A DNA stretch of 64,000 bases from Pontibacter ummariensis (GTDB taxonomy: Bacteria > Bacteroidota > Bacteroidia > Cytophagales > Hymenobacteraceae): NCBI RefSeq assembly GCF_900188175.1, contig NZ_FZOQ01000015.1, forward strand, positions 1-64,000, given 5' to 3'. The notes beneath the pieces were generated by a model. That model saw nothing but the letters and a program-made list of their open reading frames with translations, ran no database searches and was not told the DNA's origin. Positions 26,223 to 35,413 of the stretch are shown here, one piece after another. Both the position numbers and the translations under genes were made by a program. Position 1 is the first letter of the stretch. Every line of letters starts with the position of its first letter.

Positions 26223-27701
26223 ATGAAAAGCTCACACCTATCTAAAGCAGCGCAACTGATGGGATTGGCCATTTACGGTATAGGCATCCTGTTCTCTTCC
26301 TGCAGCACCCAGGCAACCCAAGCAGAAAATACCGATGTCTCCGTCAGAACCGTGTCCGCAGAACTCCCGGTCATTGAAGCGGAGCTGACCACCCCACCCA
26401 TGGTCCCCGCCCCTATTACGCGGAAGCACCCGGCGAAGGTCGTTGTGCGCCTGGAAGTAACAGAGGAGGTGAAACGGCTGGCTGATGGGGTAGACTATAC
26501 TTTCTGGACCTTTGGCGGTTCCGTGCCGGGTAAGTTTATCCGCATCCGCCAGAACGATGAGGTAGAGTTTCACCTGCTAAACCACCCGGACAGCAAGAAC
26601 CCACACAACATCGACTTACACGCCGTAACCGGCCCGGGCGGTGGGGCAAGCTCTACTTTTACAGCACCTGGCCACGAGACAGTATTCAACTTCAAGGCCC
26701 TGAACCCTGGCTTGTACGTGTACCACTGCGCCACAGCACCGGTAGGCATGCACATTGCCAACGGCATGTACGGCCTTATCCTGGTAGAGCCAGAAGAAGG
26801 CCTTCCTGCCGTAGACAAAGAGTACTACGTGATGCAGGGGGATTTCTACACCAAAGGCAAGTTCGGGGAAGCCGGCCTGCAACCCTTCGACATGGAAAAA
26901 GCGCTGGACGAAAAACCTACCTATGTGGTCTTTAACGGTGCCGTGGGCTCCCTGACCGGCGACAATGCCATCACCGCGAAGAAAGGGGAAACCGTGCGAC
27001 TGTATGTAGGCAATGGCGGCCCCAGCCTCATCTCTTCCTTCCACGTGATCGGCGAGATCTTCGATAAAGTGTATCCCGAAGGGGGTTCTAATGTGAACAC
27101 CAACGTGCAAACCACCCTGGTGCCTGCCGGCGGTGCGGCCATTACTGAGTTTAAAGTAGAAGTGCCGGGCAACTACGTGCTGGTAGACCACTCTATCTTC
27201 AGAACCTTTAACAAAGGGGCACTGGGCATGCTGAAAGTAGAAGGCTCCGAAGAACTGGCGATCTACTCTGGCCAGATCTCCGATAAGGTACTGAAGCCTG
27301 AAGGCTCTACGATACAGGAAATGCCGATGGCTGAGGCTCCGAAAGCACAGGTGGCCAACAACAAAGACATGCGGATTGCCCTTGGTAAAACGGTTTACGT
27401 GCAGAACTGCCAGGCCTGCCACCAGGCAGAGGGACAAGGCATACAGGGCGCTTTCCCGCCGCTGGCCAAGTCTGACTTCCTGAACGACAACGTGGACCGG
27501 GCCATTGGGGTGGTGGCCCACGGGCTGGAAGGCCAGATCAAAGTGAACGGCGAGGTGTACAACAGCACCATGCCAAAGCTGAAACTGTCTGACGAACAAA
27601 TCGCCAACGTGATGACCTTTGTCCTGAACAACTGGGGCAACAAAGGCGGCGAGGTGACCCTGAAGCAGGTAAGCAAAGCAAGAGCTAGCAACCCTCACTA
27701 A
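26223..27701 (+). CDS. nirK: Copper nitrite reductase fused to cytochrome c
   Basis: 492 residues. A signal segment ends in LFSSC (Cys27), so it may be a lipoprotein. Two cupredoxin domains follow (70-190 and 200-360). Type 1 copper ligands are His128, Cys169, His177 and Met182. Type 2 ligands are His133, His168 and a His in VDHSIF of the second domain. The catalytic Asp131 (NIDLH) and the His in SSFHVIG are also present. After a linker, residues 380-475 form a cytochrome c domain with C396-QA-C399-H400 and Met in NSTMPKL. It reduces nitrite to nitric oxide in the periplasm, and the haem domain should feed electrons to type 1 copper. First gene of nirK-nirV-sco. Confidence 0.95.
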   Translation: MKSSHLSKAAQLMGLAIYGIGILFSSCSTQATQAENTDVSVRTVSAELPVIEAELTTPPMVPAPITRKHPAKVVVRLEVTEEVKRLADGVDYTFWTFGGSVPGKFIRIRQNDEVEFHLLNHPDSKNPHNIDLHAVTGPGGGASSTFTAPGHETVFNFKALNPGLYVYHCATAPVGMHIANGMYGLILVEPEEGLPAVDKEYYVMQGDFYTKGKFGEAGLQPFDMEKALDEKPTYVVFNGAVGSLTGDNAITAKKGETVRLYVGNGGPSLISSFHVIGEIFDKVYPEGGSNVNTNVQTTLVPAGGAAITEFKVEVPGNYVLVDHSIFRTFNKGALGMLKVEGSEELAIYSGQISDKVLKPEGSTIQEMPMAEAPKAQVANNKDMRIALGKTVYVQNCQACHQAEGQGIQGAFPPLAKSDFLNDNVDRAIGVVAHGLEGQIKVNGEVYNSTMPKLKLSDEQIANVMTFVLNNWGNKGGEVTLKQVSKARASNPH

Positions 27702-27860
27702 TCACGTAAGCTGCGACTGATTTCGCAGGCTATCCCCTCCTGAGAAGGCGGCAAAAGAAGGAAAGGCCAGTTCCACGAGGGGCTGGGGAGGGTTTACAAA
27801 TGCAGGGGCTAGTTCAGAGTTGCCCCTCCTTCACACAAATAGCATACAAAAAGAACTGCC

Positions 27861-28643
27861 ATGAAGCGCTGGTTTCTTATCCTAATCCTTACATTCCTAG
27901 CTACTGGCCAGGCTATCGCACAAAAGACCATTCCCCAGCACATGGTCCCTATCAAGGGAGGCACCTTTGTGCCACTTTACGGCGACGAGGCTGCCCCGGT
28001 AGAGGTGAAAGGCTTTCTGCTGGACAAGTACCCAGTCACCAATGCGGAGTACGCCCGGTTTTTAGCGGACAACCCAAAGTGGGAAAAGGACGCGGTAAAA
28101 CCCCTCTTTGCCGACAAAAACTACCTCCGGCACTGGGACACGGGACAAGGCACGGCGGCGACCGGCAAGGCCATGTACAGCCCGGTAACAAACGTATCGT
28201 GGTTTGCGGCAAAAGCCTACTGCGAGTGCCAGGGCAAGCGGCTGCCAACGGTTAGTGAGTGGGAATTCGCCGCCCTGGCAAGCGAAGACAAGCCCAACGC
28301 CGCGCAGGACGAGAAGTTTTACCAGCGGAGCCTGGACTGGTACAGCAAACCGAACCCCGACATACTGCCACCGGTACAGAACAGCTTCCGCAATTACTAT
28401 GGCCTGTATGGTATGATCGGGCTGGTGTGGGAATGGACGCAGGACTTTAACTCGGCGCTGTTAGTGGGAGACTCCAGGTCCGATGCCAGCCAGGACAGGC
28501 AGCTTTTCTGCGGTGCCGGTGTGAACGGGGCAAAATACGTCGGAAACTATGTGGCTTTTATGCGCTACGCCTTCCGCTCCAGTTTAAAGGCAAACTATAC
28601 GGTGGCGAACCTCGGTTTCCGATGCGCGCAAAGCATAAAATAA
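27861..28643 (+). CDS. nirV: NirV-like formylglycine-generating-enzyme-family protein
   Basis: A 260-residue exported protein (signal peptide 1-21, cut near AIAQ) with the FGE-sulfatase fold: KGGTFVPLYGDE, FLLDKYPVTNAEYARF, SWFAAKAYCECQGKRLPTVSEWEFAA and the closing ANLGFRCAQ. The paired active-site cysteines of true formylglycine-generating enzymes are not evident, so catalysis of that kind is unlikely. NirV proteins of this family follow nirK in several denitrifiers and their role is unresolved. The gene lies 159 bp after nirK and 34 bp before the SCO gene, which supports a nitrite reductase accessory role. Confidence 0.8.
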   Translation: MKRWFLILILTFLATGQAIAQKTIPQHMVPIKGGTFVPLYGDEAAPVEVKGFLLDKYPVTNAEYARFLADNPKWEKDAVKPLFADKNYLRHWDTGQGTAATGKAMYSPVTNVSWFAAKAYCECQGKRLPTVSEWEFAALASEDKPNAAQDEKFYQRSLDWYSKPNPDILPPVQNSFRNYYGLYGMIGLVWEWTQDFNSALLVGDSRSDASQDRQLFCGAGVNGAKYVGNYVAFMRYAFRSSLKANYTVANLGFRCAQSIK

Positions 28644-28677
28644 GCCACGGGTTAATTAAACATCAAACGCAATACTT

Positions 28678-29325
28678 ATGAAACGCTATACCTATCTGTT
28701 ACTGCTCCCCCTTCTGTTCGGCCTTCCTGCTTGTCAGGAGGAAGAACTTGGCTGCTGCTCCAAGCCGGCAGCGGAGCATGCGAGCGCATCGGCTACGCAC
28801 GCTACGGCCACCCCTACGGCTGCCCTCACCGATATGTCGCTCTACAACCTGGAGTCCGAATGGCAAAACCAGGAAGGCCGAAAGATGAAACTACCGGAAC
28901 TGCAGGGGAAAGTACAGCTCGTTTCGATGATCTTTACCAACTGTAGCTATGCCTGCCCCCGGATTATTGCGGACCTGAAGCGAATTGAAACCGAGTTACA
29001 GCAACTCGACCGGGATGACGTGGGCATTGTGCTGGTTACAATGGATCCGGAGCGGGACACCCCTGCAAGGCTAAAAGAATTTGCCACAGACAACAAGCTT
29101 GATCCCAGCAGGTGGACACTCCTGACCGGCGAAGCAGAGGCTATCCGCGAGCTCTCTGCTCTCCTGAACATGAAATATAAACAGGAGCTGGACGGCAACA
29201 TCTCCCATGCCAACATGATCTCTGTCCTAAACGAGCAGGGCGAACTGGTGCACCAGCAGGAAGGGCTGGGGGTATCGCCCGAAGCAACGGTTCAGGCCGT
29301 ACAGGGGCTTGTTCAAGCCTTGTAA
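28678..29325 (+). CDS. SCO1/SenC-family copper chaperone
   Basis: A 215-residue lipoprotein (signal peptide ending PLLFGLPAC, Cys19) with a thioredoxin-like domain from about residue 55. The copper ligands of SCO proteins are present: C89-SYA-C93 and a His in GNISHANM (about 178). It delivers copper or reduces cysteines during assembly of cytochrome oxidase CuA, and in denitrifiers probably helps to load NirK. Being 34 bp after the nirV-like gene, it is likely part of the nirK transcription unit. A second Cys pair near the N-terminus (CC at 26-27) may be a further metal site. Confidence 0.9.
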   Translation: MKRYTYLLLLPLLFGLPACQEEELGCCSKPAAEHASASATHATATPTAALTDMSLYNLESEWQNQEGRKMKLPELQGKVQLVSMIFTNCSYACPRIIADLKRIETELQQLDRDDVGIVLVTMDPERDTPARLKEFATDNKLDPSRWTLLTGEAEAIRELSALLNMKYKQELDGNISHANMISVLNEQGELVHQQEGLGVSPEATVQAVQGLVQAL

Positions 29326-29361
29326 AGAAACAGACAAACCCGTTGTCCTATTCTACTGTAA

Positions 29362-29402
29362 GCAAAAGGCTCCTATGGTTAGCACAGGAGCCTTTTGCTT
29401 TT
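29362..29402 (+). terminator. Terminator of the nirK unit
   Basis: The 13-bp stem GCAAAAGGCTCCT / AGGAGCCTTTTGC with an 11-base loop is followed by TTTTG, 37 bp after the SCO stop codon. Confidence 0.88.
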
Positions 29403-29473
29403 GAACAGGCGCTAAAACAGTGCTACTGCTCGTGGGGCTGCCATACCTCCCTCACTAGATATGTGCATAGGTC

Positions 29474-31399
29474 CTATGGCAACTGGAGCGTAAACTCTGT
29501 AAACTCGCCTTCTACTGAATCCACGCTTAAGGTACCGCCGTGCCCTTTCGTAATGATGTCATAGCTAAGTGAGAGGCCAAGGCCCGTTCCCTGCCCGGAA
29601 GGCTTGGTGGTAAAAAAGGGTTGGAAGATCTTGCCTCTGACGGCTTTCGGGATGCCAGCTCCATTGTCGCGTATTTTGATTTCTGTTTTGCCTCCGCGCT
29701 GCCGGGTGCTGACGCACACTTCGGGCTGATAGCCCTGGCCCTCCTGCTTTAGCTTTTGCTGTGTGGCGTAAAAGGCATTGTTGTAGAGGTTCAGCAGCAC
29801 CCGCCCAATTTCCTGCGGCACCACCTCTACCGGGGCCAGGAGCTCGTCGAACTGCGTTACCAGCTTCGCGTTAAAGCTCTTGTCTTTCGCTCTCAGGCCG
29901 TGGTAGGCCAGGCGCAGGTACTCGCCGGCCAGTGCGTTCAGGTCAATCGGTCGTTTTTCCCCACAAGATGCCCGGGAGTGCTCCAGCATGCCGTTCACAA
30001 TGCTTTCGGCCCTGCTCCCATGCTCGTGTATTTTGGCAAGGTTTTCCTGCAGGCCCCGGATGATCTCCTCTTCCAAAGCATCGTCGCGCTTTCTTTTCTG
30101 CTGCTCTTCGCGCAACTCCTCTACCAACTCCTGGCAGACTTCCGAAAAGTTATTCACAAAGTTCAGCGGGTTCCGGATCTCATGGGCAATACCGGCGGTG
30201 AGCTCTCCCAGCGAGGCCATCTTTTCAGACTGGATCAGCTGCATCTGCGTTTTCTTGAGCTGGTCGTAGGCTTTCTTCAGCTCGATATTGCGGAGCCGGT
30301 GTATTTCCGCTTCTCTTTTCTGCGCTTCGATCTGGTTTGCCAGCTCCATGTTCTTCAGCTTGGTGCTGGCCGAAAAGTTAATGACCTCCTCCTTGCTCTG
30401 ATGGTACTTTTCGTGGTATATCAAAGCCTGCTGATAGTCGCCCTGCTGTTTGTAGACAGCCGACAGGGCCAGGTAAATGTCATAGATCAGGTAGCGCAGG
30501 TGCGCCTCCTTTGCCGTGCGCAAGGCCTCCTCCAGCAAGTCCACCGCCTCCCCGTAGTTTTTATAGTGCAAGTGCACTTTTGAGAGGCTGGTACACAAAC
30601 GGCAGAAATTGGCCGGGAAAGCCTTGTTGCATTGCTTCGCCTTTTGCAGGGCGTCCGACAGGTACTGCTCCGCTTTGGAGAGTTTGTCCTGCTCCAGGTA
30701 AAAATCACCCAGGTAATTCATGGCAACAAGCCAGCCGTGGGTCTCTCCTAACTCTTCCCGCATCGCCAGGCTCTCCAGCAGGTCGCCCTCTGCTTCCCCA
30801 TACTGCCGCCGCTTCTGTTTAACAAGTGCCAAGCCCACCAGCACGGCGGCGATACCGGCCTGGTCGTGGAGCTCCCGCCGGAGGGAGATGCTTTTCTCAT
30901 AGTGCTTTTCCGCTTCCTCCAGATTGCCAAACTGCATGTTGATGTAGCCCAACTGCATCAGGCAGGCGGCCTCCCCCTCCTTATCCCCAAGCGAACGCCG
31001 CACCGTAATGCTTTCCTGGCAGGACTCCAGCGCCTGGTTGTAATCCCCGACACCGCGGTACACCAGGCCGAGGTTGTACAAGGCATGTGCCCGGCCCTCT
31101 GCATCCTGTAAGGTCTCGAAGATCTGGGCCGCTTTAAAGAGCACCTGAAAAGCCGTGCTGTAATTGGCCAGTACCATCTCTACAAAGCCCTGGTTCAGCA
31201 GCCCGGAGGCCAGGCCCTTCTCATAGGAGATCGTCTCGGCCAGTTGGATGGCCTGCTTGCTTTTGAGCAAAGACAAAGCGGTATCCGTGTGCCTTAGCTC
31301 ATAAGCCACACGATTTAAGAGGTCGATGCAGGTCACCGTGTCCTTGGCTGTCTGCAACTGCTCTTCCAGAAGCTTTATTCTTTCGTTGATAGCGCTCAA
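29474..31399 (-). CDS. TPR-repeat sensor histidine kinase
   Basis: A 641-residue soluble kinase. Residues 30-340 contain about seven tetratricopeptide repeats, for example ALYNLGLVYRGVGDYNQALE. A coiled coil (345-390) follows, then the phospho-accepting His in GIAHEIRNPLNF (about 405), and an ATPase domain with NLYNNAFYA, DNGAGIP and GTGLGLSLSYDI. TPR kinases of this kind are common in Bacteroidota; the repeats probably bind a partner or signal protein, as no receiver or membrane segment is present. No response regulator lies nearby. The start ATG overlaps the stop of the DinB-like gene (ATGA at 31396-31399), so the two are translationally coupled. Confidence 0.9.
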   Translation of the reverse strand: MSAINERIKLLEEQLQTAKDTVTCIDLLNRVAYELRHTDTALSLLKSKQAIQLAETISYEKGLASGLLNQGFVEMVLANYSTAFQVLFKAAQIFETLQDAEGRAHALYNLGLVYRGVGDYNQALESCQESITVRRSLGDKEGEAACLMQLGYINMQFGNLEEAEKHYEKSISLRRELHDQAGIAAVLVGLALVKQKRRQYGEAEGDLLESLAMREELGETHGWLVAMNYLGDFYLEQDKLSKAEQYLSDALQKAKQCNKAFPANFCRLCTSLSKVHLHYKNYGEAVDLLEEALRTAKEAHLRYLIYDIYLALSAVYKQQGDYQQALIYHEKYHQSKEEVINFSASTKLKNMELANQIEAQKREAEIHRLRNIELKKAYDQLKKTQMQLIQSEKMASLGELTAGIAHEIRNPLNFVNNFSEVCQELVEELREEQQKRKRDDALEEEIIRGLQENLAKIHEHGSRAESIVNGMLEHSRASCGEKRPIDLNALAGEYLRLAYHGLRAKDKSFNAKLVTQFDELLAPVEVVPQEIGRVLLNLYNNAFYATQQKLKQEGQGYQPEVCVSTRQRGGKTEIKIRDNGAGIPKAVRGKIFQPFFTTKPSGQGTGLGLSLSYDIITKGHGGTLSVDSVEGEFTEFTLQLP

Positions 31400-31860
31400 A
31401 GGCCAAACTGCGTAAGGTGGTAGTCAGCATGTGCGTAGGCCAAATGCCCCCAGTCGTTGCGGCTCATCTTTCCGAAAAGGGTATGCGTGGGCTGGAGGGA
31501 GGGCGCATCGATCATGTGCTCCACGGTGGCTTTATAGCGTGCCTTTTCCATCTCCAGTTCCTCCAGCGCCAGGCCCAGCTGCACGACATCTACCTCCGGA
31601 AAGGTCTGCACCTTTCCTTTCTCACGGCCGGGCGGCTTGATGTTACTTAAAAACATCCACTTGAAAAGCGTGCGGGTCAGGAAACTGCTTCTGTCGGGCA
31701 GCGGTTTCTCGGCAAAGGCCAAACGGTTAGCCTCCGAGAGATGGCGGATCATTTGTGTGGCGGTCAGCTTGCCCCACTTCCCTTTCGTATCGGCCGTGAG
31801 CCTGTCTACCCGGTCGAAAAGCAAAGGTTTTACATTGGGTTCAAATATGCTGTGTTTCAT
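31396..31860 (-). CDS. DinB-like (DUF1569-type) four-helix protein
   Basis: A 154-residue soluble helical protein. WGKLTATQMIRHLSEANRLA and the closing GHLAYAHADYHLTQFGL place histidines where DinB/DUF1569 proteins bind a metal. Members act in thiol transfer or detoxification, but most are uncharacterised. It is the upstream partner of the TPR histidine kinase through an ATGA overlap, a pairing that suggests a shared signalling or stress role by inference only. Confidence 0.75.
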   Translation of the reverse strand: MKHSIFEPNVKPLLFDRVDRLTADTKGKWGKLTATQMIRHLSEANRLAFAEKPLPDRSSFLTRTLFKWMFLSNIKPPGREKGKVQTFPEVDVVQLGLALEELEMEKARYKATVEHMIDAPSLQPTHTLFGKMSRNDWGHLAYAHADYHLTQFGL

Positions 31861-31864
31861 CTGA

Positions 31865-32450
31865 CATAGCGTTTGCAGTTGGTTGGTGAGCAGGGTCCTC
31901 TTTCATGGGATGAGTCGTGCTAATCTTCAAATGGTTATAAAGGCATTATACGTAGTAGCGCCACATAAGTACCAGCGGTGCCGCCCTTTACTGCTGACAA
32001 CTAGTGCTTCACAGACACAGACAGCTTGTACACCTTTGTTTGTTGTATACTTTAAAAGGTAAATAAAATACTATGTTCATACAATACCACAAGAATAATT
32101 TATGTTAGCAGCTGCCACGAAGGGGCCAGGTCACTGTTTCAACATGGTAAGTGCTGTTCCTGCGCAAACCTTTACTCATAAAGCCAGGTGCCCTTCCTTC
32201 ACCGAGCGCTGCCAAAGGGACTGCTGAGAAAAGAACCTGTCCCATAAGCCTCTCCAGCCCGCGCGCCTCCATCCCCAAAACCTGCCCTGGTACCCCGCCC
32301 GTCCGAAAGCCTGACGCAGTTATCATTTACCTACTGTTACAGCCCTCCTGCTGTTACTTTGCTAAAAAATCGCTTACTTTAAGCAGGAAAAGACAAGGCT
32401 GCCGCGAATGGCCCCCTGTAAAAGCATATTTAGATTTTATTATCCCACCA
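31865..32450. other. Gene-free intergenic region
   Basis: About 590 bp between the divergent DinB-like and symporter genes. Open frames here are short and without protein character. No repeats, RNA genes or full promoter matches were found; a one-mismatch -7 box TTACTTTG at 32354 lacks a TTG. Confidence 0.45.
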
Positions 32451-32454
32451 AAAC

Positions 32455-33909
32455 ATGGACAACATCATCAGCTCGGTAAACGACCTCGTTTGGAGCAATG
32501 CCCTTATCATCCTATGCCTGGGGGCAGGTATTTACTTTTCAGTAGTCACCCGTTTCCTGCAGGTACGTTACCTCCGCGAAATGCTTCGCCTCCTCTTCAA
32601 GGGCGAATCCTCCGAAAAAGGGGTAAGCTCCTTTCAGGCTTTCTCCATTGCCATCGCCGGCCGTGTTGGCACCGGTAACATTGCCGGGGTGGCCACGGCC
32701 ATTGCCATGGGCGGACCGGGAGCCGTGTTCTGGATGTGGGTGATTGCCTTCCTAGGCAGCGCCTCTGCTTTTATTGAGGCAACGCTGGGCCAGATCTACA
32801 AGCAGGTAAAACAGGGCGAGTACCGGGGCGGCCCTGCCTACTACATCGAGAAAGGCCTGGGCGTGAAATGGTATGCCGTCGTTTTCGCGGTGGCTACGAT
32901 CATGAGCATGGCCCTGTTCTTACCGGGGGTGCAGAGTAACAGCATCGCCCTGAGCGTGCATACGGCGTTTGACATACCGGTAGCAGTAACGGGGGCTATC
33001 GTCACGGCCCTGCTGGCCCTGATCATTTTTGGCGGGGTAAAGCGCATAGGCAAGGTAGCAGAAGTAGCCGTTCCCTTTATGGCAGGCGCTTATATCCTGA
33101 TGACGGTCATCATTATAGGCATGAACATAACGGAGGTACCGGAGGTGATCAGCCTGATTGTATGCTCTGCCTTTGACATAGAGCCGGCCTTTGCCGGTGT
33201 GTTTGGCATGGCGATCTCCTGGGGCGTGAAGCGCGGCATTTATTCGAACGAGGCCGGTCAGGGTACTGCCCCACACGCGGCAGCGGCAGCAGAAGTGTCT
33301 CACCCGGCCAAGCAGGGACTGGTACAGGCCTTTTCGGTATACGTAGACACCCTGTTTGTTTGTACCGCCACTGCCTTCATGATCCTGTTTACCGGACAGT
33401 ACAATGTCGTGAACCCCGAGGGCGGCTTTATTGTGGAGAACCTGCCGGGGGTAGCCTTTGGCCCGGAGTTTACGCAGCAGGCCGTCAATACCTACTTCCC
33501 ATCCCTGGGTAGTGGGTTTGTAGCCATCTCCCTGTTACTTTTCGCCTTCACCACCATCATGGCCTACTACTATATCGCCGAGACGAACCTGAGTTACCTG
33601 AACGGCAAGGGCAATAAGTGGCTGCTCTGGGCGCTGCGGACGCTTATCCTGGCCGCCACCTTCTACGGCTCTGTTAAAACGGCCGAGTCCGCCTGGGTGA
33701 TGGGCGACATCGGCGTGGGCATCATGGCCTGGCTGAACGTGGTCGCGATTCTGCTGCTCCGCAAACCGGCCCTCCGTGCCCTCAAGGATTACCATGCGCA
33801 ACGCCAAGCCGGACTTGACCCTGTGTTCAGTGCTAAGAAACTGGGGATCGAGAATGCCGATGAGTGGGACAAGGCCGAAGAACCCGACAAAGAATTGCAG
33901 GCCGTTTAA
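32455..33909 (+). CDS. Sodium:alanine/glycine symporter, AGCS family
   Basis: A 484-residue membrane protein with about eleven hydrophobic segments. AGCS hallmarks are visible: GAGIYFSVVTRFLQVRYLR near the start, VGTGNIAGVATAIAMGGPG (about 70-90) in the substrate/sodium region, FWMWVIAFLGSASAFIEATL, and GVKRGIYSNEAGQGTAPHAA (about 258-277). It imports alanine, glycine or a related amino acid with sodium. It is monocistronic with its own terminator. Confidence 0.93.
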   Translation: MDNIISSVNDLVWSNALIILCLGAGIYFSVVTRFLQVRYLREMLRLLFKGESSEKGVSSFQAFSIAIAGRVGTGNIAGVATAIAMGGPGAVFWMWVIAFLGSASAFIEATLGQIYKQVKQGEYRGGPAYYIEKGLGVKWYAVVFAVATIMSMALFLPGVQSNSIALSVHTAFDIPVAVTGAIVTALLALIIFGGVKRIGKVAEVAVPFMAGAYILMTVIIIGMNITEVPEVISLIVCSAFDIEPAFAGVFGMAISWGVKRGIYSNEAGQGTAPHAAAAAEVSHPAKQGLVQAFSVYVDTLFVCTATAFMILFTGQYNVVNPEGGFIVENLPGVAFGPEFTQQAVNTYFPSLGSGFVAISLLLFAFTTIMAYYYIAETNLSYLNGKGNKWLLWALRTLILAATFYGSVKTAESAWVMGDIGVGIMAWLNVVAILLLRKPALRALKDYHAQRQAGLDPVFSAKKLGIENADEWDKAEEPDKELQAV

Positions 33910-33933
33910 GCTGGTCTGTCAGTTTTTTCAGGT

Positions 33934-33967
33934 AAAGCAGGGCTTCCGGGCCCTGCTTTATTTTTTT
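33934..33967 (+). terminator. Terminator of the AGCS symporter gene
   Basis: The 10-bp stem AAAGCAGGGC / GCCCTGCTTT with a six-base loop is followed by a run of T. Confidence 0.9.
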
Positions 33968-34052
33968 GTGCGGTGGCGAAGCATTGAGCTGAAATGTTAG
34001 CAGAGGAGGTTCTCTCCCTATAAAGAGGAAAGAAGCAAGCTAAGGGGCGCTG

Positions 34053-34081
34053 TTGATTTGGTTGAATAATGTCTATATTTA
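34053..34081 (+). promoter_or_regulatory. Predicted promoter of the gene at 34106
   Basis: TTG at 34053-34055, an 18-bp spacer and TATATTTA at 34074-34081 (one mismatch to TAnnTTTG), 24 bp before the start codon. Confidence 0.5.
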
Positions 34082-34105
34082 CATCCGACATCAAAACACA
34101 ACAAC

Positions 34106-34540
34106 ATGTATACAGGAATACAGCATTTACACTCCTACATGACGTATCTGGTACTGCTGGGGCTGGTTATCAGCCTGGTCGTAGCACTGGGCGGCTTGTT
34201 TGGGAGCAAGGTCTTCACAGACAAGCATAGAAAACTGAGCCTGCTCGGCTTGATCCCGGCGCACCTGCAATGGGTGATTGGCGTGATCCTATACTTTGTA
34301 TCGCCGCTCGGCTTCTCAAATTTCTCTGGCACTGCCATGGGGGATGCTGTCTCCCGGCTTTACATCCTGGAGCACCCACTTACCATGATCATCGCGGTGG
34401 TGCTGATCACCGTTGGGTATGCCCGTGCCAAGCGCCAGCTCGGGGAGCAGAGAGGCTTTAAGAGCATTGCTATCTTTTACACCCTGGCCCTGATCCTCAT
34501 CCTGATCCGCATTCCTTGGAATGCCTGGCCGAACAGCTAA
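34106..34540 (+). CDS. Conserved four-helix membrane protein
   Basis: A 144-residue protein with four hydrophobic segments (about 12-33, 47-67, 88-104, 120-138). Histidines lie at membrane edges (His7, His9, His53 in AHLQW, His90 in LEHP), a pattern reminiscent of small cytochrome b-type proteins, although haem binding is only a guess. Relatives are widespread in Bacteroidota and some carry misleading ribosomal names. It stands alone between two terminators with a predicted promoter 24 bp upstream. Confidence 0.7.
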   Translation: MYTGIQHLHSYMTYLVLLGLVISLVVALGGLFGSKVFTDKHRKLSLLGLIPAHLQWVIGVILYFVSPLGFSNFSGTAMGDAVSRLYILEHPLTMIIAVVLITVGYARAKRQLGEQRGFKSIAIFYTLALILILIRIPWNAWPNS

Positions 34541-34612
34541 GCAGACGCAGTAGCGGGCAACGCACCTCGCAATAGCCTCTGCCAACCTGCGGGTTCAGAT
34601 TACTTTATAGCG

Positions 34613-34650
34613 CAGCCTCTTACACGAAAAGTAAGAGGCTGTTTTTTTTT
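34613..34650 (+). terminator. Terminator after the four-helix membrane protein
   Basis: The 11-bp stem CAGCCTCTTAC / GTAAGAGGCTG with a seven-base loop and nine T. Confidence 0.92.
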
Positions 34651-34695
34651 GATGGCATTGGCCTGCTCCCTTGGGGCAAGCAACACAAGCCGTTT

Positions 34696-34986
34696 TTAAA
34701 CAGCCAGTATACTGTTCGTGCCACCAAACTCGTTGGGCGCCTCGCCGTCGGCTTCCGGGTCGTTGCGCCACTCCGACCCGTTTACCAGGTACTTGAACTC
34801 GTGATGGGTGTTCTTGGGGAGCGACTGCACAATTTCGAAGGTGTCGCCCTTCTTTTTATTCATTTCGATGGGGTTGTCCCAATCATCGTTAAGGCCTACT
34901 ACCTCGACCTTGTCAGCGTTCTCGATGCTAACGGTAAACTTAACCTTGCACTGGTCTTTCGTTTTCAAGTAGGTTTTCTGAATCAT
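34696..34986 (-). CDS. Glycogen-binding (CBM48/AMPK-type) domain protein
   Basis: A 96-residue protein consisting of one early-set domain of the isoamylase/AMPK glycogen-binding type: KVKFTVSIENADKVEVVGLN followed by DDWD, FEIVQSLPKNTHHEFKYLV and NGSEWRNDPEAD. The Trp and Lys positions of the starch/glycogen-binding face are present. No enzyme is fused, so it may tether or regulate a glycogen enzyme. Monocistronic. Confidence 0.88.
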   Translation of the reverse strand: MIQKTYLKTKDQCKVKFTVSIENADKVEVVGLNDDWDNPIEMNKKKGDTFEIVQSLPKNTHHEFKYLVNGSEWRNDPEADGEAPNEFGGTNSILAV

Positions 34987-34989
34987 CGT

Positions 34990-35410
34990 TCTAGGGTTAT
35001 ATCTTATCGTTTAAGTGTCGTAAAGCGGTGGAAGTAGCGCGAACGGGCAGGACGGCTTTTCAGCCTACAGCCACGTGTGCTGCTGCCTGTTGCACAGAAA
35101 TATAGCCAGAGCACTGGCCAATACCTCTACTCCTTTGCCAGCCTTTTAGTTAGCTCTTTTTCAAGGCAGCCTATACGATAAAAAGCAGAAAAATGTTTTT
35201 TGCCCCTCCCCTCAAAGGTCCAACTGTTGCTCAGGCAGGTGTTTGCCTTACCCGGCCAGCTCATTTAAGCTTAAACGAACCCACGAATTAAATTGCCAAA
35301 GCCAGGTACAGCACCTTCAAGGAGGTCCTAGCCAAACCGGCTATAAGATGATAGAGAACCACATCCCCAAACCGAAGTACTCCTAGCCAGGTTAAACTGA
35401 CTTAGCCCTT
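34990..35410. other. Gene-free intergenic region
   Basis: About 420 bp upstream of the CBM48 gene and downstream of the ABC-M1 gene. Nothing was recognised in it beyond a short AT-rich stretch, and no clear terminator for the large gene was found. Confidence 0.4.
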
Positions 35411-35413
35411 TTA

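Noticed and set aside
26616..27698. Minus-strand frame of 360 codons opposite nirK
   Set aside because: Shadow of the nirK coding sequence, where every catalytic motif is on the plus strand.
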